This document shows positions 32,301 through 44,445 of a DNA stretch of 64,000 nt, in pieces (position 1 is the first letter of the stretch; every line of letters begins with the position of its first letter). Location of the stretch: contig JADNYJ010000115.1 in the NCBI GenBank assembly GCA_015501075.1, forward strand, positions 62,001 through 126,000, in the 5' to 3' direction. The DNA comes from Gymnopilus junonius. Taxonomy: Eukaryota; Basidiomycota; Agaricomycetes; Agaricales; Galerinaceae. The notes under the pieces were generated by a model. The model saw only the letters and a list, made by a program, of their open reading frames with translations, was not told where the DNA came from and did not search any database. Both the position numbers and the translations under genes were made by a program.

Positions 32301-33394
32301 ATACCACGGAAGGTGTTACCATCGTCGCCAACGATGGTGGTACCTGTTCGCCCTCCAATCCCAGCTTTCCCGACTGCACCAACTCTTGCCGCCAGCACTT
32401 CAAAGTTCATACCCACTTTCGCCCGTTGCCTGGGCCCTACTGCCGTACCCGCTGGGGGTTGGGTTGAACGCTGTACGTTGATGGTGCTCGACATGACGTC
32501 ATACATTGACGTCTTTATATTCAAGTACTGCCCTGCCCTGGTACTTAAAAATCTCCATCTCCTCGCCTGAAGTTTTGCTCTGGGCCTCATCGGCATAGCC
32601 ACTTGTCACGCATCACCCCCGTCACCGTCACCCGTCGACGCTAGATCCTAGTTCACCATCCTCGCTCCTCAGTACCTCAGCACATAAGACGAACGTATTC
32701 TCTTCTTATTGAATCACGATACCAACCTGTGTCTTGGTAGTCAGTACTGCCCTGAACAATGGTACAGAATTTTTGTTGGAGTCGTCCTGATTAAACGTTA
32801 TTTTTTGCATTTTGCTGCTGCAGCTCGCATGGTATGGGTGCTGGCATCCACCCATCAAAAGCTTCATGTCCTGCAAGGCTTCAAGTTCAACCACCACGTC
32901 AACGTAATCTTTGCTCTTCAACGCCTTCAATAAACTGGCTCCGACTCTCTCAAATCGCGTTTATCGACCATCACCATTACTGGCGCCAGTTACGCTGCGT
33001 GTGTAGGGCTGATGGTGAAGTTGGTGAGGATGAACCTCACAGTCGAAGTCGAATGTTGATGGGCTTGAGTTGTGCTATGATTTTATAATCTTGAATAAGC
33101 ATGTAATGAATTAATTTAAAATATCAACAAGAATATCACTATTTGCAATAGATAAATCCGCCAATCACGATTCAGGTTCAAATTCGCGACTAATGATTGA
33201 GTTCTAGGAAAGTATTCAATGCAAATTCAACGCGAATCATGCTCACTTTTGGCTCAAATTGTCATCACCCATAGATATACTGCTAAATTTACCACACAGA
33301 CGTTTCCTGCTCCGAGATTGAGCGTTGAATATTTATGAGCGATGAAGTATTCTGTAGGGTTGCTTGAAGCTTTCGAGTTTCTTGTCCACGCCCG

Positions 33395-33460
33395 GCATGA
33401 TGCTCCGTTGATTACATAACCGTGATGCCGCCCATCCCGAACTTGAAATCGGGTACACAG
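33395..33460. repeat. Short repeat, partner at 28180-28245
   Basis: See the partner entry. This copy overlaps the 3' end of the Cys/His-rich frame at 33412-33675, so the repeat may have once been coding. Confidence 0.55.
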
Positions 33461-33675
33461 TCCGCACAAAGTTTATGTAAGCATTTCGAAGCAGATTCAC
33501 CAAAATGATTGACAGCCGCCAAGCAAGCCGAAGAAATGAACTTGAAATGAGTGCGGCAGTAGTCGCACCTTGCCGAGCGGCCTTTAAACGTCGAAGTACC
33601 AAGTACCCTTGCATCTGACGCTGCAACTTCATCAAGCAATGTAGAAAATTCAAAGGACTCTTTGCATTCCTTCAT
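33412..33675 (-). other. Cys/His-rich open frame, possible zinc-binding exon
   Basis: An 87-codon frame encodes a spaced series of metal-ligand residues: CDYC followed by H two residues later, then CLAAVNHF, CLHKLC and ADC. A C-x2-C...C-x2-H-x3-C-x2-C series could bind zinc. It ends where the repeat shared with 28180 begins. No splice partner was found and the family is not recognised. It may be one exon of a decayed gene or chance. Confidence 0.22.
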
Positions 33676-34554
33676 AAAAAATGCTCCCGCTCAGATAAAA
33701 AATGATTTGCAGATCTTTCAACCCTCGGGATGGTATCACAATAGATGTTCCTTACTAATATACTATAGAAAAAAAATTGGAATAAGTGAGGTAGATGCTC
33801 AAAAATTGAACTGCATCCACCTGGAGTTGAACATCAGGCCTTCAGTCGAGCAAGAAATGACCAACATTAAGATCAACCACTACACCAAAGCACTTTTAAG
33901 GATCACTTAATTTCCTGCCTCTAGTGATGCGCTACAATTTGATCTTCCTTTGCAGATCCACATCAAATTTGTCTTTCCGTGATTGACTTCGGCAACCAGT
34001 CTACCTACACAATGAACGGTCATGACAAGACAATTTTTTGTACTCTAATTTTCAAAAAGTATATGCAGGACACGATAGGGCGCGAAATTCAGTGAAAAGG
34101 CGCTTGGGGAAGCTTGTATCGGAGCTCAACTTGCCGACAGATGCCGAGGCTTCGTGCCTAGACCCTGCTGTCAAGGGTTGTCAGGAGCTGTCAGAAGTAC
34201 AGGATATGAGCGTGGGAGTCCTGACTAAACTTTGTGCGGACTGGCTGTTCCTTGAAATCTGTCCTGACTCCCACTATGGCACTATCGCCATTTCTGAGAA
34301 CTCCCCTCTGCTTCTATTTATCCTCGTCCTTATCCTTCTCTTATACGAATATGGGAGCGTTGTGGCCTACGCTCGCTATGGTCGCAAGCCCTCGATTTTG
34401 GATTCTGGCATAGGGATAGTTTGAAAAGGAAAGGAATTCGGATGGACGGCGTAGTGGTTTTGGAATGATATCTGTGCAGGTAACGCACGAATCAACTTAC
34501 AGCACTCATACGAGGTACTGATTTAGGGCCTGTAGCGTTTGTTCTAGCGTTACA

Positions 34555-35280
34555 TACCGCTGTTAGTCGTACACCTTCGACTTGTTCAATTGTCGACTTC
34601 TGGACCACTGTTCCACAAGCCCGCATCAGCCTGCTACCTCATTCTCTTGTGTATGGCTATTAATGATGGCCTTGACCACCCTTCTCCCTTGTCTAATGCG
34701 TATTGCGTACGTTCATGATATCTTTCAGATCTACCCCCTCACTAACGACTTGCCTACCAACACAGTATCGTCAACGATTCCACACACACTTCGAGCACAT
34801 GTCGGAACTCGAGCACTTCAAGTGGAAGCGGATGCTACACTTCAACCCGCGCATGCTCAATGCCATAGAAATTTCCGCCTGCCCAAGCTACCCTCGCTCA
34901 TCCATCACATTTGCGCCAGAAGCGACCAAGAAGTCTGCTATCCAGCTTGCGATGCCCTAGGATGTCAAGAAGAAGCGTCTGTTGCAGGTCATGGTGATTA
35001 TTTACATTTGGATTGACTCTGAGATGGAGGAGGGAGAAGCGCGCACGGGGTAGAGGTAACGATTTGCTGGAATGATGAAGACGGAGATGAAGACGCTGAA
35101 GCCCAAGCCTGGCTATAGTGATAGGGGAAGAAGGGCAGCGAGTGGCGTCGTGGGCAATGGCCCTCCTTCATCAGCAAGGGCGAGTTCCAGTTCCAGGTTC
35201 CTCTCGAACTGGCCGTTCCTTGGATCGCCACCGCCAGCGGATGGAGCTTCGACTTCGACAGCTGAATGTCATCCCGCCAT
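34555..35280. repeat. Old tandem repeat, middle copy
   Basis: Collinear with 28545-29335. Its right part (35195-35275: CGAACTGGCCGTTCCTTGG, CCAGCGGATGGAGCTTCGAC, GCTGAATGTCATCCC) also matches 36035-36125. Confidence 0.6.
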
Positions 35281-36034
35281 GAAGTTCGGTCTTCCAAGCT
35301 TCCTCATTCAAGCTTCAGTACTCAATATCTTCAATGAGACATACTCATACACATCTTCCTCCTCCTCTTTTTTGTGTGCCGTTTCTAGTGCTGGAAATAT
35401 CTAGCCTTCCACTACCGCCTGCGACATTCCCCACAACTTTCTCTGTTTGTCCCGAAATTTGCTCCATTCTCCCACCAATCCTAGCAGTCCACTTATCAGG
35501 CCCAGGGGTCAAATATTCGGATCTCTAGGCCTCATATGTCCGGATTCCCCTTCAAAGATCTGATACGACGCGCTTCTGCTTGCAGCTTTTCGGACTAGGA
35601 TTTAGGATTGGAATTTGAAGGTTTATCGATGATGGGGTTAAATGGAGAAGAAAGGAGGATACGGAGAGTAAAGGACGGGTAGAAGTGACGTTGATGAAGA
35701 TGTCATTGACAGGCTTGATAGCTGCGCTCAGCAATAATTTTTTCAGCACTTTCAACCGACTTTTCATTGTATGGGCGGTTGCGAGGTAGCTCAACTGTCA
35801 AGTCACAGTCACGGCTGTGACTTCAACGTTTCAACATTCGAATTGATTATTGGACACTCTGTTGGCAGCAAGCCAGCGGTGCTGCGAGACATACGGTGTC
35901 TCCTCCTTCCACCTCATCAGCTTGCATCTGCAGCTACTTATAACCTCCCGCTGTCTGCTCCTGCTGTTGTCCCAACGCCCTTTCTTCTTCCTTATTTTAG
36001 GTTACAGCCCCGATTAGGGGTCCTTTCCAATGCG

Positions 36035-36125
36035 AGGTTCGGCCTCCAACCGGTCATTTCTTAGACCACCGCCGCCGCCGCCAGCGGATGGACCTTCGAC
36101 GTCAATGGCTTCAGCTGGGAAACAT
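36035..36125. repeat. Third copy of the CCAGCGGATGG block
   Basis: CCAACCGGTCATTTCTTAG, CCAGCGGATGGACCTTCGAC and GGCTTCAGCTGG match the blocks at 29228-29325 and 35205-35275, same orientation. Only about 90 bp is alignable. Confidence 0.55.
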
Positions 36126-37683
36126 CTCGCTTCCCCCAATTGAGGTTCTGGAAATGTACACTCGGCTTGGCTGTTCCTTCTTCCTCCTTCATGAACTCGG
36201 GGGTTAATGTCAACGCTGGCGCTGTTTCAGGGCCCTCCTTTTCCTTCGCTCATGCTGCCAGCGGTGGTTACTGGTGCTGGAAGCTTCCTTATCTCCTACC
36301 ACCTTCGACCACCACCAAACCATTCAAACTCCATCCTCTGGTCAAATCCGATTCCCGACTCCCTCAGCCTTCTTCAACGACTGTCAATGCAAGCACCTGA
36401 GCAGGCTTTTCATCTTCCTCCAATACAATGTAGCTAGTGTGGTGGTTTTCATCAATGCCCACCATTTCACCCTCTTTTGCTTGACTTCGTCAATCACACA
36501 AACCTAGAACCGGATCTGCGTCATGCCCTTCTGATCCTTCAGCCCGTGTCGCCCTCCGTACTCATTATCGGTCGTTATCGGTACTATGGGCGATTCTCGC
36601 ACTCGTTCACCGTCAACGTGTCACCGCCGCCGTCCGTGGTCATGGTTCTTCTCCCTTTTCTCTTTTAAATGATGAATTAATTTCAAGTTTCAAAACCTCC
36701 AGGCTCGTGCTTATGCTCGCGGGTTTTCTTCGTCCAAACCAGCCCTGTTGGCGAGTTGTTCCAGCGGGCGAACTCTATATCCTTCGGTGCCCGGACCAAT
36801 TTCCACCCCCGGCCGTTTTCTATACCATTTCATGATCACAATCCAGCTAGTCGTGGCGGCAAAGCAAGTCTATGCATCTGTCGCAATGTCCGGTGCTAGT
36901 GGCACCTTTCTCTTCCGCTCCCGCTTCTCTCACTCATCCTTCATAATCCCGTCCCCAAATTCGTTCACCTCCCACGAGCCACCAGCACAGAAAGCTCTTC
37001 TGCGCTCGCCAAGATCGTGTCTTCTTCGTTTAGTGAAAAGTTCAACTTCAACGTCCTTATCAATGCCAACGCTGGCGTCGGCTTTGTCCTTTCCTCTGCG
37101 TTAAACAAAATCTACGTAGTCGGTATTGGCAGTGGTGGGGCTGCCCCCTTCGCCACCGTCGTCGCCATGCACGTAGGTGTGGGCGCTCGTGATATTGTTC
37201 GAGTTCCTGACTGTCAACTTGAAGTTGAACTTCGGTAGCTTCAATCGTCGCCGTCTCGTGATGGTATGATGTAAACGTCGACATCGACCTCGAGTTCAAA
37301 ATCAACAGCAATATATTTGAGGCAGGCGTGGGCGATGATAACGCCCAGCCCTACTACACTTCCTGCATTGATCGAGTTCCAAAGTCGCTTCGTGACGCGT
37401 TCAACATTGGCATCAACGTCAGCAGCAGAATGAGCGTTGGTGGTCCGTCTTCCTCTTTCCTGGTTATATCGAGGCTACTAGTAGCAGTTTCTCTTTCTCA
37501 AACCCTGTTGAGCGTACTGCTACCGCTGGCATGTTTCATGTCTTCATTAGTACACGCCGATTGGATCGTATGACCAAAATCAGTCCAGCCCGTCCCAGCG
37601 ACCTACCCATTCGACTCCCTCGTTTATGTATGGCAAATTCAAGTCCACGTCCAAATTATAGAAGAAAGGCAGCCACGTACGTG

Positions 37684-38421
37684 CCGCAAGCTGCTCTTTC
37701 ATTCGGTTTACGAGGTGTGATTTTGGTTTGGGGGATTAGCTTCTACGTTTGGCTTGGGGTAAAGAGGAATAATGACGGTTAGAGTGACCAGAGGCGAGTA
37801 GTGAGAGATCGAGAGAGTACTGACTTTGTGGCTGGGAGGGAGGGTTCTAAGACCTGTTCGTCTGAGTTGGTTTGGGTATCGTTTCGGGTTGGTTTTTTGA
37901 TCGGACCTTCTTCTTGCGTGAATGAAAACAAATTATAATTACATCCACGAATTTGAATTCCAGATTCTCGACGTCTCTGGATTGATAAAATTTGACATTT
38001 GGCATTCCATTATGAGGTGTTGAATATTATTGAATGCCGACTACTTATGTTACGCAGACGGATTTATGGTAAAGTTCTCAAACACTGAACTATTATAGAA
38101 TACACGGGGTTTACTTAAGATATCTATGTTCTATATACAAATTGCAGTCGAAAAACCAATCACTGGTCGAGGAAACAGGCCTTAAAGATTATCATTGCTA
38201 TCTCCAAACTCAAAACGAAAGAAGACTAGGATGTGGTATATGAAAAGAAGCAATGACGGCCGCATACCTCCTGCTTATGATGATCCTTCCAGTTCTTGCA
38301 GCGTGGTACGAACCAGAGATGACAACCGCTTTCCAAACCCAACGAATGTGCCGCTTGTGTCGCTTGAGCTTGTATTTCGGTAGTCGTGGTGGGTAAAATC
38401 AAAAGTGAGAAAAGAAAAGGG
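37684..38421 (-). pseudogene. 3' fragment of a second F-box gene (duplicate of 42372-43103)
   Basis: This block aligns with 42372-43103 in the same orientation. It contains the last about 60 codons of the F-box gene at 42907-44445 (TQAAHSLGLESGCHLWF, RCKNWKDHHKQEVCGRHCFF) plus roughly 540 bp of 3' flank. Similarity ends abruptly near 38421, so the 5' four fifths of the gene are absent. It cannot encode the protein. Confidence 0.82.
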
Positions 38422-39225
38422 CTATCATCCCGAAACCGGCTCCTACTTCTGGGGGAAGAGGCTCGTATTCCACGCCGCACTGTTTTGAATGAATTCACTT
38501 TCATGAATCCACATGTCCTCAAGGCTCCATACCGACTCACTGATGCACCCATGATTGGATCGTTAAGTCTCCCTCATTGCACTTGTAGTACTTCGCTTTC
38601 GGGCACGAACTTTAAGCGGGAGCGACCCCAAAATGCTAGAAAAGTCGCAGAAATTTTTGAATCCAGAATGAAGTTATAGTCAAGGACTTACTGTCCTAAG
38701 GAAGGACACGCAGAATTGGGGGAGATATATCACTGTCACCCTGGTGGATTGGGGGATCTGGGGTTTCCTACTGCCAAACTGTAAAAGAGAGTTATCTCGT
38801 AATCATTGGAATGTAATCTACCTACCCCACCCATTGAAAACCCTTCGTGGGATTTACATACACAAATGAATAACGCAAGACAACTGAATAAATATACTAG
38901 TACCAGTAACCCAACTTGAATTCCTCCTCTTCATTAATATCATATTACTAACCCAAAGAGCCATCGTTATTTTTTTGGAAACCCGTCTTTGAAACCAGTC
39001 AGCTCCGAATTCGCACACCGAACTGACACTCCCAGTCCCATCAACAGGGGGTGAGCAAGGGTTCCTGTTAAGATGATTCCAGTCGAGTCACTTCTATCTT
39101 TAGAGCCTAAGCCTGGAACTGGGCCTTAAAAATAGATGAAAGCTATCGAGATAGATATGATCACGAAAAGAGGGGGCTAGATACCATGCTGAATTAGTCG
39201 TTTTCAATTTGAATTAACAAGATAA
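38422..39225. other. Intergenic, no supported gene
   Basis: About 800 bp between the F-box fragment and the next gene's 3' end. The plus-strand frame at 38386-38679 crosses the duplication breakpoint and is judged spurious. Confidence 0.45.
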
Positions 39226-39789
39226 TTACACCACCTTTGTGCGTTCTTTCTCTCGAGCTTTGTAGAACAAAGTCAGTGACTCGCTATGGAGCGAACCAAA
39301 CTGGTTCTGTAAGTCGTGCACCACCCCCTGAATCTCTTCTCTATCATGATTAGAGAAAGGTGATAATCGACTTCTTTTGCCTTCGAGGTTCGTACGAACC
39401 AGCTCACATTGCCTATCAATGTCATCATGATCTCAGTAAATACGGCACTTATCAGTCGAGGAAAAACGACTCACCATTCCAAGGTCAAGAATTTTGGGAG
39501 CAGATTGGACTCGGTGATAATCATGAAAGAAAGATACGAGACTTCCAGCCGGCACAGTTTAATCAGCTCCTTTGTCTCGCTAATGGCTTCAGAAAGGATT
39601 TCCTAACATAATTTTAATAAGTAAGTAATAAAGTAAAAGCATTGAAAATGGACTGACACTATCACGATCAATTGTTTGCACGCCTACTTATAGCATCGAT
39701 ATTATGATAAATGGAGAGGTTAGAGGAACCAAAATATTCACCTGATTCCTCCCGACCCTTGTTTCGTGCTCTGGAGCGGCCAACTGCAT
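39226..39789 (-). CDS. Small four-exon protein, 128 residues, unknown function
   Basis: Assembled by hand: exons 39742-39789 (MQLAAPEHETRVGRNQ), 39660-39683 (ACKQLIVI), 39475-39602 (EILSEAISETKELIKLCRLE onward) and 39226-39412 (to KAREKERTKVV and TAA). Introns begin GTGAAT, GTGTCA and GTGAGT and end GTAG, GTTAG and GATAG. Phases 0, 0 and 2 agree, and total coding length is 387 bp. The protein is mostly charged helix (ISETKELIKL, DREEIQGVVHDLQNQFGSL), so a coiled coil is likely. It lies just downstream of the WW-like gene on the same strand, 85 bp from that stop, and might instead be an alternative 3' part of it. No family recognised. Confidence 0.55.
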
Positions 39790-39874
39790 TTCCAACTAAA
39801 TATGAATTGCTCTAGAGGATAAGAAAGGAGAAGGTATATACCCATATGACGTGAATGGTCATTACCGATATTCT

Positions 39875-41776
39875 TTAAGGAGTTCCGGGAAACATTATGG
39901 GACCCGATGTTTGTTGTGTTGAAGTGTATAGAGGGAGCAAGCCTGCGGGACTCGTGACTTGGAGGGCTTGGTCCAGAGTGCTTTTCGGGGTCGAAGCATA
40001 TATAATGCTCTTTATAACATTGATCTCAGCATGATCCAGGAAGAATAAAATGGAGTGCAAACCGGGGTGCAGGTACGTCTGGCGCCATTGAACTGTGGAT
40101 TCAAAAATATGGTTAGATGAAATGAATTTTATCCAGATGATGGCAATGCAGCACTCACCAACCCGGAGGAGAATCCTGGCGACAACACGGGTTTGGATGC
40201 CATGGTCGTCGAAATGATATTCTAACAAAATCAGGTCGGTACTAATTGCATTGAATTAAAGAATAACAACATACCGTCAAACGAACGTAAGAGGTCCATC
40301 AGCGTTTTGCATTCTTCCTGGGTGAAAGGTGATGGAGAGGCTTGATGAGAGTCCAGGAGATGTTCTAGAAGTGGATACCGAACTAGCACCTATTATACTT
40401 GCCGAAGCCTTCAAAAGAAACTCACCAGTCCAAGCCGACGCCAAGACATCCATCGCCTTCGCCTTAGCTTTTGCAGGCAATGCCGAATGAGCAGGATGGG
40501 CCTCCATGAACGACCAGAAGCGATATTCCAAGTCGAGCTCTACAAGAGACAATTAACACCAGAAACCCATACCCCAAAACAACGAAAGGAAAACGAAAAA
40601 GTACGCACGGTCTGCTCCGCTCGATCCACTTGCAACAGAACCGCCAGGACCGGAAGACCCAGTCCCTCTTCCATACCCGCCAACATGGCTCTCACTGTCC
40701 ACGTCCTCCTTGATCACGGTCTGCGCGATATGATTCACCCAATAGCGCTCAAAGGATAGCACAGGCTGGGGGTTCTGCATTCCGTTCCCATCCACGCTAA
40801 CCTCTCTGACCCACCCCTCCACACCAACATTTACATTGTCGTCGTCGAGGTTTCTCAATTCGAACCACGCCTCCAAGGCCGCTAATACGCTCTCCTTGCG
40901 GAGGTTCGAGTCAGTCGTCACCCTCCTAGTGGGGTGCACGTAGTACACTGTTCCGTCGGGGAGGTGGTATTCCAGCCAACCGAGTTCGTGGAGGCGCGGT
41001 TGATTAGTGCCGTTGCCGTTACCATGCCCATGATGGTAGTACAAATCAGGGTTGCAGGAGGAGCCGGAGCTTGAGGCGATGAGTGGCGAGATGGATGCAC
41101 AGTTCTGTGGTTTTGTCGCGTATGGGGCGTCCGGAGCCAAATTGGAAACTGGATTTGGAGTCGAGGCAAACGGGTCTGTAATAACAGCAGGCTCGTCAAG
41201 GTCATAGGTGAGCGCTCTTGTTTTACCAGTGGATGAATCGACGACAGGAGAGGCGTAGGTAGCGGTTTCTGCTGGCGCCAATGTATATGGGTTGACGACG
41301 ACATCAGGCTGAGGCAGAGCTTCGGCGTTGCCTGTGAACGGTCTTGGGTTTCCAGCCCAGGAGTCGATGACAGGAGGTGGTATGTATCCCTTCGGGCTGG
41401 TCATTTGCTCATCCTGGCCACCACTGGGCGCCGTCGCTATAGATTCTGGAGACGCAGAACGCTCCTCATTAGCAACAGCAACAGGCTGACCCGAAGGGCT
41501 GACAGTCTCCTGGTGGAGAGCCTCAACTTCGCGTGCAGGACTCTCTGCGATGGGTGTGAGCAGTTTGGCCTCAGTTGATCCATAAGGAGGGGAGAGCGTC
41601 GATACAGTTAGTGGGATAACCTGACGCGACATCGTTCGCTTGAGAGAGACAACATCCGATGCGGGCATGCCAGGTCGGGAAACCTGAGAGATGCCTGTCG
41701 ACGCACGGCGCATGACGCCGCCCATGCAACCGCACTTGGACTTCGTCAGAGGCGTTGCCGGTGGGCAACTTATCAT
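39875..41776 (-). CDS. WW-like domain protein, five exons
   Basis: Exons: 40609-41776, 40426-40539, 40275-40364, 40159-40221, 39875-40092. All introns are GT-AG and all phases agree. The N-terminal 250 residues are Pro/Ser-rich and disordered, starting with a Cys-rich KCGCMGGVMRR. Near residue 280 comes a WW-like unit GWLEYHLPDGTVYYVHPTRR followed by VLAALEAWFELR; the second Trp of a classical WW domain is not evident. Then ELDLEYRFWSFMEAHPAH, FTQEECKTLMDLLRSFD and TRVVARILLRV, a layout I associate with a family of agaricomycete WW-domain proteins. Relatives, as I recall them, continue into membrane spans; this one ends early at MFPGTP. WW-type domains bind Pro-rich ligands. The biological role is unknown. 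Confidence 0.68.
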
Positions 41777-42906
41777 CTGTAATGACGAGGATGAAAGGAG
41801 GGAATAAAGATGAAGAGTTCTTTGTGCTGTGTCGAGATTCCTGTTTCTTCTAGTTTGTCATTACTGGTGAGCATTTTTAATGAGAAACCTCGAGGCTGCC
41901 TCCTGGCATCCTACACTACCATTTGTACGGAATGTGTGGACCAAATGTTAGTTGTTGGGAAGCCGGATTCAGATCCGGCTTGTCTCCGAGAATCACAGCC
42001 TCAGGATACATCTTCGCCGCACCAGTGCTTTCTCCTCCAAGACTTTGAGATATTTTGCATCATTTCATTTCGCGAGTTCGAATTCAATGCCACGTCTCTG
42101 TTGGCATTCTTAGGGAGCTAGGCCGCCTAACTTGTGCAGTCAACAATCGGATTCCGGAATGCCGGGACCACCTTAAATAATACTTACGCCCACGGCTTGA
42201 TGGAAACCTCGCAATCACGGGAGGAAGAAAATACTGCCAGTGAGAAATCTCTTTCCAAGAGCGAATCGCCAATACTTAGTAGTGCCATCTTGGAAAATCC
42301 AATTGGGAGGTAAGTAAGCTTAAGGGAACCGGAGCTCGAGCTGCAAGTTGATTAGATTAGGAGATAGGGGTGAGCCGCAAGCTGCACTTGCATTTACGTG
42401 GTGTGATTTTGGTTTGTGGGCTTGGCTTTTTAGCTTAGCTTAGGATGAAGAGGAATAATTACGGTCAGGATGATCAGAGGTGAGTGGTGAGAGATTGAGA
42501 GAGTACCGACTTTGTGGCTGGGAGGGAGGGTTCTAAGAGGTGTTTGTCTGCGTTGGTTTGGGTATCGTTCTAGGTTGGTTCCGGAAAGGAGAGGTTTGGG
42601 GCTTCCAATTTCGCGTTCTCGGACCTTCTTCTTGCGAAAATGAGAAAAAATTATTATTGCATTCACGAATCTGGATTCCAGACTTACGACGTCTCTGGAC
42701 TGATTAAATTTGACATTTGACGTTCCATTAGGAGGTGCCAACTATATTACGCAGACGGATTCATGGTAAAGTTCTCAAACATTAAACTTTATAGAATACG
42801 CAGGATTTTCCACGTCTATATACAAATTGCAGTCCCAAATTAATCACTGGTTGAGGGAACATGACTTAAAGACTAGCATTGCTTGCGCCAAACTCAAAAT
42901 GAAAGA
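41777..42906. other. Intergenic, holds the 3' flank duplicated at 37684
   Basis: No gene supported. 42372-42906 is the 3' flank of the F-box gene and matches 37684-38225. The plus frame 41810-42121 has no domain. Confidence 0.5.
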
Positions 42907-44445
42907 CTAGGATGTGGTATAGGGAAAGAAGCAATGACGGCCGCATACCTCCTGCTTTTGATGGTCCTTCCAGCTCTTGCAGCGCGGTATGAACCAGAGA
43001 TGACAACCGCTTTCCAAACCCAACGAATGTGCCGCTTGTGTCACTTGAGCTTGCATTTGAGCGGTCATGGTGGGTAAAATCAAAGTGAGAAAAGAAAAGG
43101 GAGAAGGTACCCACGGCGAAGTGGAAGAAGACTGAGCTGGGTTTCGCTTCCTGACCATGGCGAGTACAGCGCTCGCATCTGTGTAGGTACCTGTACCAAT
43201 TTCAAGCGTTTCCAATACAGGAAGCAAGGTCCCCATGGCAACTTTCTCTAGTGTCGTATAGTGGATATAGAGAGATAGAGGAAGGGCGAGGTTCTCTATC
43301 AAAGGAAACGCACGGAGAAATTCTTCGAGCTCGAAATGCGACGATAGTCGTGGAGGAGTCGAACGATGATGATAGGTTCCTGGGATAACGTTTACCGGAA
43401 GTTTTGTTTCTGTGTTTATTTCGAGATCTACCAGGCGAAAAGTCTTCAATGTCCGTGCAGAACGCAAGGCCAATGCACCGTAGACGTGCAAATTCCATTT
43501 TAAAGGAAAATTCCGGTCGGCTTCTCCGATAGAGAATTTCTGAAGGACAGGAAGCTGGAGTACAAGCGGGAAGAGTGGATCCCAACTCAAGTCGATCAGG
43601 CGGAGGTCGAGTTCGGTAAGTGAGGGCATTACAATTGAGGCGATGTATTTCGGTTGACGAGCTACCCAACGACTGTCAAGCTCGACAGAAAATGAAGCGT
43701 TGATCAGAGAGAGACTGCAGGATCGAATAATGCGTATAAACGCATCGGGAGGCATAATGACAGTCTTAAAATGCAACGTGGTGAGTTGACGCAACGGGAG
43801 TCGAAGGTCGAGAGGGTTAATATGACTGTTGATGATATCGCAACTGACATGATGAAGATGAGGAATGCCTTCAAAAGGTCGGAAATTATAGCAGGTCGGA
43901 GCGATGTAATGGGACCGATTGTCGATATACGTGTTCAAAAAGGTGATGTCGAGAACCATCAAGGATCGAAATGCGCCTGGAGATATATTTAACAAAAACC
44001 TTGAAATTTCAGCGCCATAGAGCAGGCATTTGAGCTCTACAATCCGTTCAACATTAGGAATGATGAACTCATCCACAATACCGACTTCGCCGGCACCAAA
44101 AAGAAGATCTCTCAAGGAAGCACCTGCGACGGACTCCTCAGGTGAGAGGTTCGTCTGAAACGATAACCACAACGGACCAGCACCACCTCTTCGAATGAAA
44201 GTCTTGACCACATCAATCCGTTCGTTCGGGTTCCTAAACCGGGTCGCTTTAAGGGTGAACGTATTCCAGAAGGCAGGGATGGTGATCATCACGCTCCTCC
44301 AGATCCTACTAACACGACTAAGAACTAGCTGTGGATGGAGAGGTGGAGGAGGAAGCGTCAAGCGTTCTTCAACCAATAATCGAAAAATAGGTGTCAAAAC
44401 GTCGGGTTGGCAGAACAGGCGGTGAGTGGGTAGTTGCTGGTTCAT
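42907..44445 (-). CDS. F-box/LRR-like protein, single exon, 512 residues
   Basis: ATG at 44445. The N-terminus has an F-box-like pattern: PDVLTPIFRLLVEE, then LVLSRVSRIWRSVMITIPAFW, as in agaricomycete F-box proteins that recruit substrates to SCF ubiquitin ligases. The middle is Leu-rich (MPSLTELDLRLIDLSW, LPVLQKFSIGEA, ELEEFLRAFPLIENLALPLS, LLPVLETLEIGTGTY), fitting a degenerate LRR solenoid. The C-terminus is Cys/His-containing (ESGCHLWFIPRCKSWKDHQK, CGRHCFF). It is unrelated in detail to the F-box pair at 1-6452. The 3' end is duplicated at 37684-38421. Open throughout, so probably functional. Confidence 0.75.
   Translation of the reverse strand: MNQQLPTHRLFCQPDVLTPIFRLLVEERLTLPPPPLHPQLVLSRVSRIWRSVMITIPAFWNTFTLKATRFRNPNERIDVVKTFIRRGGAGPLWLSFQTNLSPEESVAGASLRDLLFGAGEVGIVDEFIIPNVERIVELKCLLYGAEISRFLLNISPGAFRSLMVLDITFLNTYIDNRSHYIAPTCYNFRPFEGIPHLHHVSCDIINSHINPLDLRLPLRQLTTLHFKTVIMPPDAFIRIIRSCSLSLINASFSVELDSRWVARQPKYIASIVMPSLTELDLRLIDLSWDPLFPLVLQLPVLQKFSIGEADRNFPLKWNLHVYGALALRSARTLKTFRLVDLEINTETKLPVNVIPGTYHHRSTPPRLSSHFELEEFLRAFPLIENLALPLSLYIHYTTLEKVAMGTLLPVLETLEIGTGTYTDASAVLAMVRKRNPAQSSSTSPWVPSPFSFLTLILPTMTAQMQAQVTQAAHSLGLESGCHLWFIPRCKSWKDHQKQEVCGRHCFFPYTTS

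Larger units (their letters stand above)
27699..37683. other. Ten-kilobase gene-poor region with diverged repeats
   Basis: No gene with a convincing splice chain was found. Many short frames exist on both strands but without domains. Several stretches recur in the same order about 5-6 kb apart (see separate repeat entries), so part of the region is an old tandem duplication. Sequence is rich in CTTCAA/TTCAAC words. It may be decayed transposon or decayed gene-family DNA; neither can be decided by eye. Confidence 0.55.
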
